From: Heligmosomoides polygyrus polygyrus
Lineage: Eukaryota > Nematoda > Chromadorea > Rhabditida > Heligmosomidae
Direction: 5' to 3'
Assembly (NCBI GenBank): GCA_947396885.1
Contig: OX377206.1
Location: 13,701,466 to 13,765,465 of the forward strand
DNA: 64,000 nt
Each line of letters opens with the position of its first letter. Within the stretch, counting starts at the first letter, position 1. The notes below the pieces were generated by a model, which worked only from the letters and a program-made list of their open reading frames with translations, was not told where the DNA came from and did no database searches. Both the position numbers and the translations under genes were made by a program. Shown piece after piece: positions 19,550 through 30,999 of this stretch.

Positions 19550-20690
19550 CCTCGTCGAATCGATTCAGGTGGAGCACTGATGCATACAACATCAGGGCTC
19601 CACCTGATTGCGCCATTCATGTCTTCATATGTCACTGTGAGTCACGTGTACTTCAGAAATGATATGACCTGTGAAGGCGCACTTAATTCTAGATAACTAG
19701 GAATACCTTTGGACGAAAGACAGCTTCTCGATATCAAGGACAACAACATTCTCACTTGATACTTCAAGCAAAGAGAGGAGACGAAGTGGCGGAATCAAAG
19801 CAAACCACGCCCTTCTTCTTAAATTGGCACCAGATCTGTCCCAGAAGATAAGAACGTCTAGTCAAGTGAGCAGTTGCCCGCACGAGTTGCAGCGTGTAGG
19901 CCGAAATAACCAGTTTCAGCCACTCAAAAACGTGAATTTCGCTGTGTTTCATTTGAAACCAAATCCTTTTCTTCATCTGCAGACGTACAGATGGCGGAGC
20001 TCATACGACCGCGATCCAATGATGCTTGGCTCGATTCTGCACCAGCGCATCTAGTCTGATCTTTTCGATCTTTCCGATTCTGTTAGGATCTCTAGAATAT
20101 TACCTGCGAAAGATCATACATTACTTCTTTCGCTCTACCGGTTCCAATCTCTCATTAAAATTTAAAAAAACAGTGCAGTGTTAAAAATAGGGGCCAGAAT
20201 TCTTTAGCACACGGATAATCTCGGTGATTTGTTTTGCCTCTACTCTCAATCGAACCTTACCTTATAACATTTGGCATCAGTGAAGCGGGGAGATGTTGTA
20301 CAAAAAGAGTGAGATCAGAACAAAACTACAATCAAACAACAAAACGGAAGGACAAATTGGAGAAACTCGTGCACTACTCAACTGCCGTTGTGAAGAAGCT
20401 CAAACATGGGTAATTGAATATCACCATGTCATTGAACGGACCGTATACGTAATTAAAGCCTGCACAATATAGTGTTGGAACAGATGACGTGGCGCATCCT
20501 AAATAAAATTTCATTTCACTAGCTTGCTCTCTAACCCACTTCACATGCCTTATAATCTTCTGATCATTCTAAAACATTGCTTAATACTGTACCTAAAAAA
20601 ACTTTTTGAACAATCACAAAACTCCGATGGTATACTATTTTCAAAAAATACCAAATAAAACGCAAAAAGTAGGCCAAAAAATGATAACTG
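19550..20690. other. No features recognised
   Basis: About 1.1 kb with only short frames on both strands and no terminal repeats found by reading. Possibly an intron or old, decayed repeats. Confidence 0.3.
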
Positions 20691-20699
20691 TGATGCAGT

Positions 20700-20936
20700 G
20701 TTGAAAAACCAATTACACCGGAGTTGGTTGCTTGAATGCGTATTTGGCTTATACAATGACTTGTGGTAGCCAATTCATGAATAAGTCAGTGTTCCAAGAC
20801 AAGCCGAGTGCCAACTAATCGAACCCAGAAGGAACGAAAGGCTTACTTGTCATGTGCAGGAAATCCGAACCAAGAACTTGGAATTGAGTGCACGCGACAG
20901 CCGGCGCCTCCTCCGACTGCGCTATCACGCGCCCTA
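20700..20936 (-). repeat. SINE copy
   Basis: Minus-strand copy with its head at about 20936: GATAGCGCAGTCGGAGG (A box) and GGTTCGGATTTCC (B box). The tail side is truncated near 20700. Confidence 0.55.
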
Positions 20937-21411
20937 CAGAGTTGCTTAGCTCATTAGGTGGTATGCTCCTTAAAAACCTAATAAAGTTCCTGATGTCAAC
21001 CGAATTCAAGCATGGAACTGGATGAAGGATAAAATCTAAGCACTTCAAGTAAAGAAGAGCTCAGAAACTCACAGGATCACACTCAGATCCATGGATCCAT
21101 CTTTCTAGAACACGTGAACTAGTCGCCCTACCTATTGTTCGTTGAGGATATCTTAACTGGTTGAAAAAATCTTGCGTAGATTCAAAAACAAAAAAAAATT
21201 ACCAATCGAACTAAGCAATCAGCGGGGAAAAGAAAACACTAATTCTCGACGGATTTCGTAAAAGTGTGCGACACGTTTTGCGGCAACACGCAATAGGGCA
21301 CAACCGGTGGCAATTAAACAGGAATTCGCTGACGATATGGATTAGACGTCGGATGCCAATTTTTACAAGAGTAAATTCGGATAAATAACAGATTTTAAGC
21401 GTTATTGATCT

Positions 21412-21914
21412 CTCATGGCCGAAAATATTGGAGATCACAAGTGGCCAGTCCACTGCGGAATGGACAAGCTGGACTGAATATTGGACGGATTGTAGTGCTG
21501 CACCAGCCTTCCTTAACAGCATGGACAATGCGACGATGTGGTGGTGGGCATATCACAGGATTGCGGGAAACATTACCGGTATAGGTGACGATGCGTCAGA
21601 GCGATAATTGTACATTTGCGTTGCCGGTTGCCGAAGGCCGCCCATGTCTTCCATTCAATAACCACCAGCACTTCGAGCGGCTGGCGAAAAAACTCAAACT
21701 GATTGCCGTTGAATTCGCAAACAACCGCGCTGAGTGGCCAGCGAGCTGTCGCGAACACGGACACCGCGAGTTCGCACTTCTGGGAGAGAGGCACCCCAGG
21801 TGGGGAGACGTCGCCACGGCGTGCGGCCGTTTTCTCGCTGACAGGCGGCCTTCGGCGTGTTATCAGCGGCCGGCTTTGAACCGATGTTGCAATGGCGATC
21901 AAAAACTCTCGTAA
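21412..21914 (+). pseudogene. Coding-like segment with TSP1-like motif, frameshifted
   Basis: Plus strand 21436-21585 reads EITSGQSTAEWTSWTEYW, then TDCSAAPAFLNSMDNATMWW and WAYHRIAGNIT. The WxxWxxxWxxCS spacing recalls the start of a thrombospondin type-1 repeat. About 21585 the reading moves to another frame: DNCTFALPVAEGRPCLPF, FERLAKKLKLIAVEFANNRA and EWPASCREHGHREFALLG. The shift without splice sites suggests decay or a base error. The minus strand is also open over 21573-21956. Extracellular protein is a guess; family unknown. Confidence 0.25.
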
Positions 21915-22632
21915 CGCCTTCCACAAGGCGTCACCGGGGCCGAGCTGTTCGACCAAAGAGCTCCAAATTCGCTTTGACAGGCATCGCTACGTATTCAATC
22001 CAGTCAGCAAACACGCAGTTTCAATGACTAGAAAACAGTCGATATATTCCATTTTCACGTCCAACGGAATTTCATATTTTATGAATTTGAAATGTCCTGC
22101 CACTCGTAGGTAGTGGCGTATCCTCAACGTCACCCGTCCTCCTCTGTCATGCCTAGTTTCCTATGTGCTTCTTGGATACAGGCCGTGTCCTTCAACCCAC
22201 TTCCTCTTACAAGGGAAGGGTTTCGACGTCCCATGGAACTTCAAGTTGAGACCAGGATCATTAGAAAGAGCTCGGAGTGCTGATTACGAATATGGATGTA
22301 AAAATTGCAAAATGAAACTTCTGAGCGCGTTATAACTACCGAAGTTGGGTCGCCTGACCACAGGCTGGTCGTGCGAAAAAGGTGGCGCGAGAGCGATGAG
22401 TCATAGCGGCTCCGTAAGAATGGTCGGCCGGCTGGGGTGGTGGCGCAGAGGTAGTGCTCCTAATCGTCAGATGTGACATGGTTGGTTCGGTTCCCATAAC
22501 TGCGGATTTCTTTGCACTTCATGATTTATCTTCGAAACAACCTTTTATTCTAAATTATGACACGTGTTTGATTAAATAGTCGGGAATACGATCCTACACC
22601 TATGTAAAAATGCTTGAAGACAAGCAACTGCT

Positions 22633-22767
22633 ATGGTGACACTGGTGACACCTCTGGACGTTTTTTTCTTCGGCCCTATGAAAAACTTTAGGAGATGGGT
22701 CGGGTCGCTTGCCATGGTAAATAGCGTGGAGTTCAATATGACCCAGAGAGACTACCTACTGAAGGTT
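22633..22767 (+). pseudogene. Tc5/pogo-like transposase fragment
   Basis: Reads TPLDVFFFGPMKNFRRWV and SLAMVNSVEFNMTQRDYLLK before the CR1 insertion. The QPLDVxxFGPxK motif near the third catalytic residue is typical of pogo/Tc5 DDE transposases. It continues after the insertion at about 23676-23880 (EYLFDLATADYF, then ANCTQVACISRVVCE), with frameshifts. Confidence 0.5.
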
Positions 22768-23675
22768 CTATTTATTTTTATTTTTTTAGGCATAGACAAC
22801 AGTCTAGCATATAACAGCGTTACAACACAGTACGGTACAACATTTAATCATAAACGAGTCGACAGAAAAAACAATATTGAATCATATTTCCTTTTCTCTA
22901 ATTCGTTATAAACAACTTACAAGCATGCACAGAGAGCCTCGTCAGATCTTCATACTTCCCAATTAGCAAATTTAACTCCTTCAAAAACCTATAGGTTAGG
23001 AAGTCACACCTTATTCGCGATTTAGCAACCAAGACGCGGAATTTGAGCTTTCCTCTCATGGATCTTGTCAGTACTCCATCAAGGATATATGTTGGATTGA
23101 TAGATAATTTACAAGCGAGAATTCTATACAACATAATGAAACTTTTCTTCTATTTTTTCAGCGAAGAGAGGTAAAAGTTTAGTGCCCTCTGAGGTCCGCC
23201 TGGAATTGTACTGTAATCCGTCGAAAAACACCTCATCATAAGCTTCCTGGTGAAACTGTTTTGGACACTTTCTTGAAGGTTGATATCTCTTTTCTTAGTC
23301 GGGTTGAATACGGTTGTACCAGTTTCCACAATAGAGCGCACATAGGTTTTAAAGGCACGGATGTAAACGTCCGGCTGTCTAGATTTCAAAACCCTGAAAA
23401 GATTGTATATGAGGTAATTGTCCTTTTTCACCAAGAGTATGTAGTGCTTAGAGAAGCAAAGTTCACTCGCTATGGTGTAATCAAGACCACGGACTTCGTC
23501 GACCTTTTTCAAAACTTGACCATTAACTTTATATTGTGGCGAATGAGCCTGGGTTCTCAGTCCAATCATCAGAAAGTGTGTCTTCTCAACTGAAAGTGGC
23601 AATTCCCATTTCTCCGCCCAACAGATGATAAAATCAATTGCTGAATGGAGTGACTGAGAATCTCCTACAACTTCC
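22768..23675 (-). pseudogene. CR1-type non-LTR retrotransposon, 5'-truncated
   Basis: Minus strand from 23675: SLHSAIDFIICWAEKWELPL, SVEKTHFLMIGLRTQAH, VNGQVLKKVDEVRGLDYTI and DVYIRAFKTYVRSIVETGTT, the post-catalytic part of a reverse transcriptase. After a frame break near 23150 the C terminus continues (LDGVLTRSMRGKLKFRV, KSRIRCDFLTYRFL). The end is a 3' UTR with an A-rich tail near 22768-22790. It interrupts the Tc5-like transposase; copy 2 (near 47966) keeps the uninterrupted site. The reverse transcriptase core is missing, so the copy is dead on arrival. Confidence 0.7.
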
Positions 23676-24174
23676 ATCGCAGATTCACCGTATGGTTGGT
23701 GCCCCTAGGTCTTCGAACTTTTTGACATACCCATGGCACAAGACAGGTCACATCAATGATCACCCAGGTGTCTTTGTCACACGTGGTGAATATTTGTTTG
23801 ATCTTGCTACAGCTGACTATTTTGGTGCTAATTGTACACAGGTTGCATGTATTAGTCGTGTAGTGTGTGAGTAACATGCCTGCTTCACAGCTTTTTTGCT
23901 TTGTTCCATGAATGCCAAGGTTGTTAGAAACACCTCCAGCTGTTCTATATAAGATTTCGACACTGTTTGTGCAAAATCGTAGATAAAAATGTCACCATAG
24001 CAGTTTTTGCCTTCAAGCATGTTTACATACGTATTGAATCGTTTTCCCGGCTATTTAATCAAAAATGTGTCATAAGTTAGAGTAAAAGGTCATTTCGAAG
24101 ATAAATCATGAAGTGCAAAAAAAAAACAGCAGAAACGGCAACCGAACCAACGACGCAGTGCGTAGCAGCCCGCA

Positions 24175-25145
24175 CATTACCGCGTCGCCGGCGACGTCGC
24201 CGAGAGCTCTGCAGGGGGTATTATACTTCCGCCGCCGACGTCGCCGACGTCGCCATAGACGGGCCGACGACGTCAGCGTCACCGACGCCGCCGACGTCAT
24301 CCAAGGGTGGCAGAAAATGCGCTCCGATGCAGTGTTATGATTGTGGGTTGGTTCTTCGTTTCCGGAAATGCCATCATCACCACCCTACTTCGAATTACGA
24401 AATCGGAAAGTGCAAAAGATGCCGTCTTGTGAACACAAAAAGTGCAATTCACTAGGACACTGAGTGTTTGGGAGGGAGTGGGGCCCTAAACCTTAGCTCC
24501 CCTTCACTTTGTCACTTTTTTCCTTTTCGTGTCCTCCTCAGCCGTTCTGTTAGCATTTTCTAGGCCTATTTGCTTCCTTGTAGAGCAAGTAATACTAAAA
24601 AGAACTGTGTAGAAAATAAGAAGTGTTTCCTCGCTTTCTGAAATGGTAATGCAAACCTATGCCAAGAGCTTTTTTGAGATAGAAATCTTACTAATTAAGA
24701 GTTAAATTTTCTTTTGAACTCCGAGAATTCTGCGTAAATTTAATTTAAATACGATTTAACGAAAAAGGTCTTTGCTAAACCGAAAATGCTAGTAAAATCG
24801 TTAAATTGGTAAACCCGTTCATACAAAACAAAAATCATCATCAAGTCTCGAACCATGTTAAGAAACGCAATGTAAGCAAATTCGAGGCAGATGTGATCAT
24901 CTAGCGTTTCTGGTTACCAAATGATGACATTGAAAACGCGCTGCGATGCTAAAAATGTGCTCCGATGCTCTCTTATTGACGACGTCGCCGCAGAATCTAT
25001 CGACGACGTCGTCGACGTCGCCACAGACGCGTCGACGACGGTGACGTCTCTGGCGACATCGGCGACGTCGCCAGCGACGTTGGCGTCGGTGACGGGCTGT
25101 CGGTGACGTGTCGCAGCGTCGGCGACGACGACGACGTCGATGACG
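24175..25145. repeat. GACGTC-rich blocks flanking unique DNA
   Basis: Two GC-rich clusters (24180-24300 and 24975-25145) are made of GACGTC and GCCGACGTCGCC-type words, about five and six GACGTC sites respectively, separated by about 670 bp of ordinary DNA. A matched phrase with CTCCGATGC occurs beside each. They lie within the right terminal repeat of the Tc5-like element. They look inserted but no boundaries or duplication were found. Confidence 0.5.
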
Positions 25146-25339
25146 TTGCGACAGTTCCATGGGAGGTTGAAACCTTTCCCTAGTTAGTGGGAAATCACCT
25201 CTCGGTACGTTGTTCACCTAATTCTGTTATTTCAACTCTTCGTCCATGAAATTCTTATTACTTGCCAAATTGCTGTTTTTTTGGTTTTGTTTTAAGCGTA
25301 CTTCTGGTACAGGAAGAAATAAATAGACAAATAAATAAA

Positions 25340-25640
25340 TAAAACAGTTTTCAAATCAAATCGGAAACTTTTCTAAGCAAATTTGATGCTTCCGAAATCA
25401 AAGTGAGCGTCTTCTAAATCGAAACGAGCTTCCTACAACTCTTACAACTACATATTCTCCAGGACGAATGATTTTTGGTTCAGGGAAAATTTGGTACAGC
25501 TTTCTTTTGAATTTTTCTAGTTAAGCTGCACGAATAAGTAGATTCGTTTTATAAAATTGATGTTTGTTGAAAATAAGAGAAATAGGAGAAAATAGGAGAA
25601 AATAAAAATTAAATCTCATAGAAGTGCTGATCGAGTGCAC
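25340..25640 (+). repeat. Dispersed repeat, second copy at 57256-57510
   Basis: Shared sequence includes AAATCAAAGTGAGCGTCTTC and TTAGTTAAGCTGC, each preceded by an AAATA/TAAA microsatellite (short here, long at 57189). Function and family unknown. Confidence 0.5.
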
Positions 25641-26543
25641 GGCACGATCTATTCTTGAGATAACCCGGAAAAGTGCCGAAATTCTGCACCTTGCCATAGG
25701 CATAAGACTATCATTTTTAGAGAATAAATACTTTACAAGAATTCAAACAGTATGGCCTTCTTTTGGGGGTGGCTGTATAAGAGATTTGTAGAGAAAACAG
25801 AACAAATTTTCTGAAATCACACTTTTCGAGACGTTTCTAGTATTTGAGAGTCTTACACATCCAAACGAACCACTCATGGCAGCACAAAATTTCCTAAATT
25901 ACGTCAGTACGCTCGATTTGATATGAAACCTCAGTTTGATTTTTAGACTTTTCAACGAGCTCCATTTTCGTTGAAAAAAACTTGTCCAGTTAAACGTAGA
26001 AATATATTCTTATACGCAAACCTAGAAACAGCGGCAAAACGAAGTACAGGAGACCACCGGCACCAAGACTTCTGCGAATGTGGAAGAAATATGCTTCATC
26101 GGGATGTGATCTCCTTGGAGATTGTCGAATTCTCTGCAGACGGTTGACCAATTGGAAAAATCATACATCCAGACAAATTGTTCAGCGCAGCATAAATTTC
26201 GAGTTTGCATTGATAGTTAGTTAATTTAATAGCAAATTAAACTTTGCACGTTATTGAAGGACACCTAGCCGAGGAAGGGGGGGGGGGGAGGAGGGGGCTC
26301 ATTCGTCATCTATTCATGCCTCTTTAATGGCAATTTCACGCCAAGTAATTGTTGACTGCATAATCGCCTGACGAGGCGGAGTATTCAGCTGCAGAAGTGT
26401 AGGGTATACAACAAAGATCTATGTGAGTATGCAAGAGTATTTGTCAAGTGCAGAGAGTACCTATGCGATTGAATTTCAGCATCCGCAAAACTTCAATCGA
26501 AACAGCTACGTGGTGTTCTGCTAATCAATATACATATAATATA

Positions 26544-27800
26544 CCGGGTGTCTCAAATGTATACACTGTTTGAAAGGTGATAACTTTGCTCACAGTAAAG
26601 GAACTGAAGAATTTAAGAACGCATATGAAAGCAGAAAGAAATGGAAATTTTCGGACATATGAGCGGTATAGAATGCGCCACGCACTCATCTGAAATGTTT
26701 CGTTTAACACTCGATTGATTGTGTTTCGCTTGAATACTTGTTATAATTTCTTCGCAAAGTGGCCGAATCGACTGATTTGGGCTTCTTTTAAGGTTTAAAT
26801 CTTGAAAATACACGACGTCGTGCGGAAAGTGAGGGGTATCCGAAAAGATGCAGGTACTGTTTGAGGTTCCAACATTGCTGCTAGTGAAGCTTTTGAAGAT
26901 GGTTGAGACCCTTATGAAAGCACAGGGTAACGAGATTACTGATGAGTGCAAATAGTCAAGATTGCGCCATGCTCCCGCCTGAAACCTTGAATTTCAGACT
27001 CGATTGATTATGAATGGACTGAATGCCTATTAAAACCTTGTTATTACTTGGTCAGATTAACCTGTGCTGTACTTTTTTTTAACGTTTAGAACTTGGAAAT
27101 CACGTGAAAGACACGTGACATTCGAGTTTATTGATCGTACGATTTAAGTGTGAGCACGAGCTCCATTTTACAAGACGGATTCTGTGGACTGATGAAGCAA
27201 CATTCAAACTGAATGGAGAGGTTAATCGGCATAACTGCAGCTACTGGGCGATGGAAAACGTTAGTAGATGCACAGCACAGATTAATGTGGCCAAGTATTA
27301 GCAAGATTGTAACAAGCATTCAGCCCATGCACAACCAATCAGTCTAAAATACAAGGTTTCAGGCGGGAGCATGGCGCAATTCTGACTGTTTACGCGCCGC
27401 AGTAATTTCCTTGCCCTGTGCTTTCATACAAATCTCAGAGATCTTCAAAAGCTTCACTAGCAGCAATGTTAGAATCTTTCACATAGTGCCTTCATTTTGT
27501 CGGATCCCCTGCATTTTTTGCAAGCATTGGAGTGTTTTTAAGTGCGAAGCCTTAAAAAAGCATAAATCAATCAAAACTGTCACTTTGCGAAGAAATTATA
27601 ACATGCATTCAAGCGAAACACAATCAATCGAGTGTAAAATCAAAACTTTCAGACGAGTGCATGGCGCATTCCATACCGCTCATATGTCAGAAAATTTCCA
27701 CTTTCTTACGCTTTCAAATGCCTTTAATTTTGTCACTGCCTTTACTGTGAGCAATGCTATTACCTTTCAAACTGTGTATAAATTTTTTCGAGACACCCTG
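26544..27800. mobile_element. IS630/Tc1-type element with long inverted ends
   Basis: Flanked by TA on both sides (26542-26543, 27801-27802). Termini CCGGGTGTCTCAAATGTATA and the reverse of CAGGGTGTCTCGAAAAAATT; inverted similarity extends about 400 bp inward on each side. A transposase remnant on the plus strand near 27177-27260 reads [19 protein letters not shown] and CSYWAMENV, matching the first-aspartate motif (DEAxFxxxGxVNRHN) of IS630-related transposases. The rest of the gene is gone. Confidence 0.65.
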
Positions 27801-28121
27801 TATTCGATGGAAAGCTTTGTTTTCGAACTAGTAGCTACTGTATAGTCAAAAAAGTAGCGAAATTCTACGAATCTACGCCGACTGACCATCATTAATGCGG
27901 CTCGCAATGTCGATCCCACAGGCCCTCTCACTTCGGATCCTATTCTCGAAATCAAGGAAATTCTTTGTCAACCTTCAAGTAAGATCTACCACTATACAAC
28001 TGTTGTTTTGGATCTATCCTTGTGGGCGACGGGGGCAGGGAGGTTTCGCCAGAAAAGCGAAACAAATGTAAATAATGTGGTATCTCCTCGCAAGGAAATT
28101 ACAAGGAAAGGTTTTCTCTTA

Positions 28122-28811
28122 CAAGGGAAGGGTCTGAAGCGTATGTCTGAACGGGGGGAGCGATTTATAGCGAGAATCCCCACCCCTCAATCAGTATAAA
28201 AATGTGTCTCTTTCCTGCCAAGTCGTTAAACCGAAAAAGTACGGGGTTCTTGAAGTTACAATGGAATATGGTGCACCACGAGTTCGGAGGTCTTGTACGT
28301 TCGCGATACCTGCGCTGGCAAGCGGCTCGGAGCGCAGTGGAAATGACGTCGCTTCGCGCAAGGGAGGTCGGGGGTTCGATTTTTCCGCGTCGCTGCAATT
28401 TTGCATTTCAACTGACTGATTGAGATTTGAGGGATTCTGACGTCCATACCATTTTCAGACGTTTTCTGCGCATTTTTTAAAGATGTTTGCTGCGGAGAGT
28501 AACTTTCTTGCGATTTGCTTATTACTGACCGTTAACAAGGTGCGAGCAGAGCAGTGGAGTCGAACCCCCGACCTCGCTACCGTGAAGCAATGACAACTAT
28601 CCACTCCACTTGCCGGCAGTAGCATAGCGGGCATCCAAGACCCCCGAACTCGTTAGGCGCTGATTTCATTGTAACCTCAAGGACCCCCTACTCCTCGGGT
28701 TTAACGACTTGGCTAAAAAGTTACGCATTTTTATACTAATTGAGGGGTGCGGATCCTTCCTATATGACTCGCTCTCCCCGTTCAGACATGCGCTTCAGAC
28801 CCTTCCCTTGT
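28122..28811. mobile_element. Tc5-ended fold-back element with tRNA-like arms
   Basis: TTA flanks (28119-28121, 28812-28814). Ends CAAGGGAAGGGTCTGAAGCG on both sides; the two halves (28122-28450 and 28480-28811) are diverged inverted copies of each other. Each half contains a tRNA-like segment: GGAGCGCAGTGG with GGTCGGGGGTTCGA at 28330-28385, and inverted GGAGTGGATAG with GGTCGGGGGTTCGACTCC at 28555-28615. No protein is encoded. Confidence 0.7.
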
Positions 28812-28976
28812 TAAATCAGTTTACCTTTGTCTTTGTAAACTATCCTGTTACAGTGGACAGCCCTACCTAGTAGAACAGATCATTTTACCTTCGATGGTTT
28901 TTATGTGTTGTTGGAAAGCTTCGACGTATGTGAGCCGGGTGTTCCTCTGAGGTTTATCATGGGCGATTATCAATAT

Positions 28977-29556
28977 TAGGATGATCGAAAAGTCTTGCAA
29001 CACTAGAACAACAATATTCAAATTTGTCCCTATTTGCTAAAACAAAAACTCAGTCCATGATATATTTCCCATCCATGTCTAAGATCCTGCCCACTTTTCA
29101 GGCAGCCTTTCAATTCTTCTCCGCCAGAATTCCGAGGGATGTGAGGAAAAGAATTCAGAAACGTCCATTTCCAGTTGACGTCGATCATCGAACCCTCTAC
29201 TTTGAGGAGCTGCTCCAGAGCTCTGAGCAGGTGGTAGTCAGAAGGAGCGAGGTCTGGAGAGTGCGGTGGACGGGGCAGAACTTCCCAACCTAACTCCTGG
29301 ATTTTCTCTCGACTCACTTTTGCGACATGAGGACGCGCGTTGTCGACCAGCAGGTAGACATATCCCCGTTCTGGACGTATTTGGCGCATGGCGTCAGCCA
29401 AGTTCTGGAGCTGGATAGCCTAGTGACTGTAGTCTCACTACCCAGCATCACCCAGCAAAGCATGCCTTCTGAGTCCAACAGAGGGGCGTATGGAACGAGA
29501 TTGATCTTCGAGAGAGATCTCCAGCCTAGAATTCCTGGAGCATAAACATTCACCGG
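28977..29556 (-). pseudogene. Mariner transposase remnant (DD34D)
   Basis: Minus strand from about 29556: NVYAPGILGWRSLSKINLVP, then after a frameshift near 29400 MRQIRPERGYVYLLVDNARP and LPRPPHSPDLAPSDYHLLRA. The second and third catalytic aspartates are separated by 34 residues, as in mariner. The first aspartate region and the helix-turn-helix are missing. The left end (GGATGATCGAAAAGTCTTGC near 28979) resembles a mariner TIR; the other end is truncated next to the gene-like exon at 29561. Confidence 0.65.
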
Positions 29557-29560
29557 TACA

Positions 29561-29765
29561 CCTTAAACAAGGCGAGATTCTTCTTGGTACAGATGACTCA
29601 ACCGATGCCTCTGTTGAAGTGGAGCAAAGGACGTCAACAGATAGCCTTCGAAATGCGTTCCGACAAATAGAAGAGAATATTGAACTCTCAACACGGGATT
29701 TATTCAGGCGTTTAACAAGGAATGTCAAAGAACTTTGCGAACTTCAAAATTTGGAGTATTTCAAA
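29561..29765 (+). CDS. Coding-like exon, coiled-coil, unidentified
   Basis: Reads LKQGEILLGTDDSTDASVEV, then QRTSTDSLRNAFRQIEENIE and LSTRDLFRRLTRNVKELCEL, ending LEYFK before a donor-like GTGAGC. Heptad-like spacing suggests an alpha-helical, possibly coiled-coil protein. Just downstream another frame gives EACRALSEEHRNGFQIQDKM followed by GTAAGA (29851), so the segment is probably exonic but broken by a small indel. No domain recognised. Confidence 0.35.
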
Positions 29766-30003
29766 GTGAGCTATTGAGGCTTGTAGGGCACTGTCTGAGG
29801 AGCACCGTAATGGTTTTCAAATTCAAGATAAGATGGAATTGAAAAAGGTAAGACATGAATGGGCGGCCATTAATTTCGCTGAGTAACACATCCTTCTAAA
29901 AAGAAAATCGATCAGTTCTAATCATCCAGTTGCTATTATGCAGCCTGTAAAGTGATGCCAAATCGCATTACAGAATCTTTAATCCACCTAGGTGAGAAAT
30001 TTG

Positions 30004-30150
30004 ATGGAAGCGGTGCTGCTTCATAAAGAACCGAAGGAAAAAACAGAAAAAGACGCCGAAGAGAAAAACACTACCTCGATTTTGTTTACCGCCATCGATT
30101 TGGCATTTGGCACACAACAAAACGTCTATGCATTAAGTATGACTAGATGA
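30004..30150 (+). CDS. Coding-like terminal exon, unidentified
   Basis: ATG at 30004 follows an acceptor-like CCACCTAG. The frame reads MEAVLLHKEPKEKTEKDAEE and KNTTSILFTAIDLAFGTQQN with TGA at 30148. Lys/Glu-rich first half, then a short hydrophobic segment. Same strand as the coding-like block at 29561-29850, so perhaps one gene. Confidence 0.3.
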   Translation: MEAVLLHKEPKEKTEKDAEEKNTTSILFTAIDLAFGTQQNVYALSMTR

Positions 30151-30783
30151 CTAGATAACTAAACAACGAGGGACGTGGTCCTCCATTATGGGTGGGGTGT
30201 AATCTTGAGCTGGAGGGTTTAAGTGACGCATTGGGTTCCATTTCAGGAGAATATCGCCGTGAACGAGAGTGGTAAAATCCAGACACAGAACCGCACAAAC
30301 AATCGATGACGCTGTTATTTCAGCGCCTAATGAGAGTAGAAGGAGCTGGAGCATTTGTGCGGGGCGAGGGGGTGAGCCTGAACCTGAGCGTGACGAACGG
30401 CACCGGTTCGTAGTCGCAGGCTGCAGCCACCTCAATTAGCGTAGCTTCTAGAGCTTTTTCTCGAAATAATTACATCGAAGTCGATGCGTCAGCGGAACGC
30501 AAAGGACCTTCTATGTAGCGCGAATGACTAAGCTGAAATTCATTTCAATTGATATCTTATGAGCACTCGTGCAGCTGTGTTTGCCCAGAGAGCAAGGGCG
30601 CCGGACAAAACCCTCCATCTCCTAGTCCACTCTTCCCCATAGCAGCGGCACTTTGTCTGAAAGGTTGAACCGCGGACGGACGAAAACACGATTATAACTT
30701 TACGATGGATCAATTCGTATTCAACGCATGGAATTTGTCAGTCATGGAGCCATAGCAACGGATGAACACACACATACACACCG

Positions 30784-30999
30784 ATGGCATTCAATGCATC
30801 GCCACAGGGCATGAGGGATATACATAGACGGCCCCGAGTGGCCTACGAAGACTTTGCCGATATTAGGCCCAGCGCTTACGTACTAGCGGCAGCGGCATGC
30901 ACCTCGACACCAATCTACGAAATTGCTCTCGTCTCGTCATTCTTGGCCACCTCTGAGGCGTATGTAATCGGAACCGCTCGCGACTACACCGGCAGTTGA
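30784..30999 (+). CDS. Hypothetical ORF (71 aa)
   Basis: ATG at 30784 with an in-frame stop just upstream. The peptide MAFNASPQGMRDIHRRPRVA, YEDFADIRPSAYVLAAAACT, STPIYEIALVSSFLATSEAY has balanced composition and one hydrophobic stretch. No similarity recognised, and no repeat relation elsewhere in the window. A following frame (31047-31280) is also open. Either could be an exon. Confidence 0.25.
   Translation: MAFNASPQGMRDIHRRPRVAYEDFADIRPSAYVLAAAACTSTPIYEIALVSSFLATSEAYVIGTARDYTGS

Larger units (their letters stand above)
22210..25183. mobile_element. Tc5-like transposon copy 1 (nested insertions)
   Basis: Flanked by TTA on both sides (22207-22209, 25184-25186). The left end begins CAAGGGAAGGGTTTCGACG and the right end is the reverse of CTAGGGAAAGGTTTCAACC, both followed by TCCCATGGAACT. 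Long terminal repeats (about 300 bp) contain a tRNA-like segment (about 22440-22500; inverted at 24120-24165). A CR1-like retrotransposon (22768-23675) is inserted, and a GACGTC-rich block replaces much of the right TIR (24165-25145). TNA target duplications and these termini are characteristic of Tc5/pogo-type elements. Confidence 0.7.

Noticed and set aside
24106..24455. Arg- and Asp-rich ORFs
   Set aside because: They are translations of the GACGTC-rich blocks and are open in several frames on both strands.
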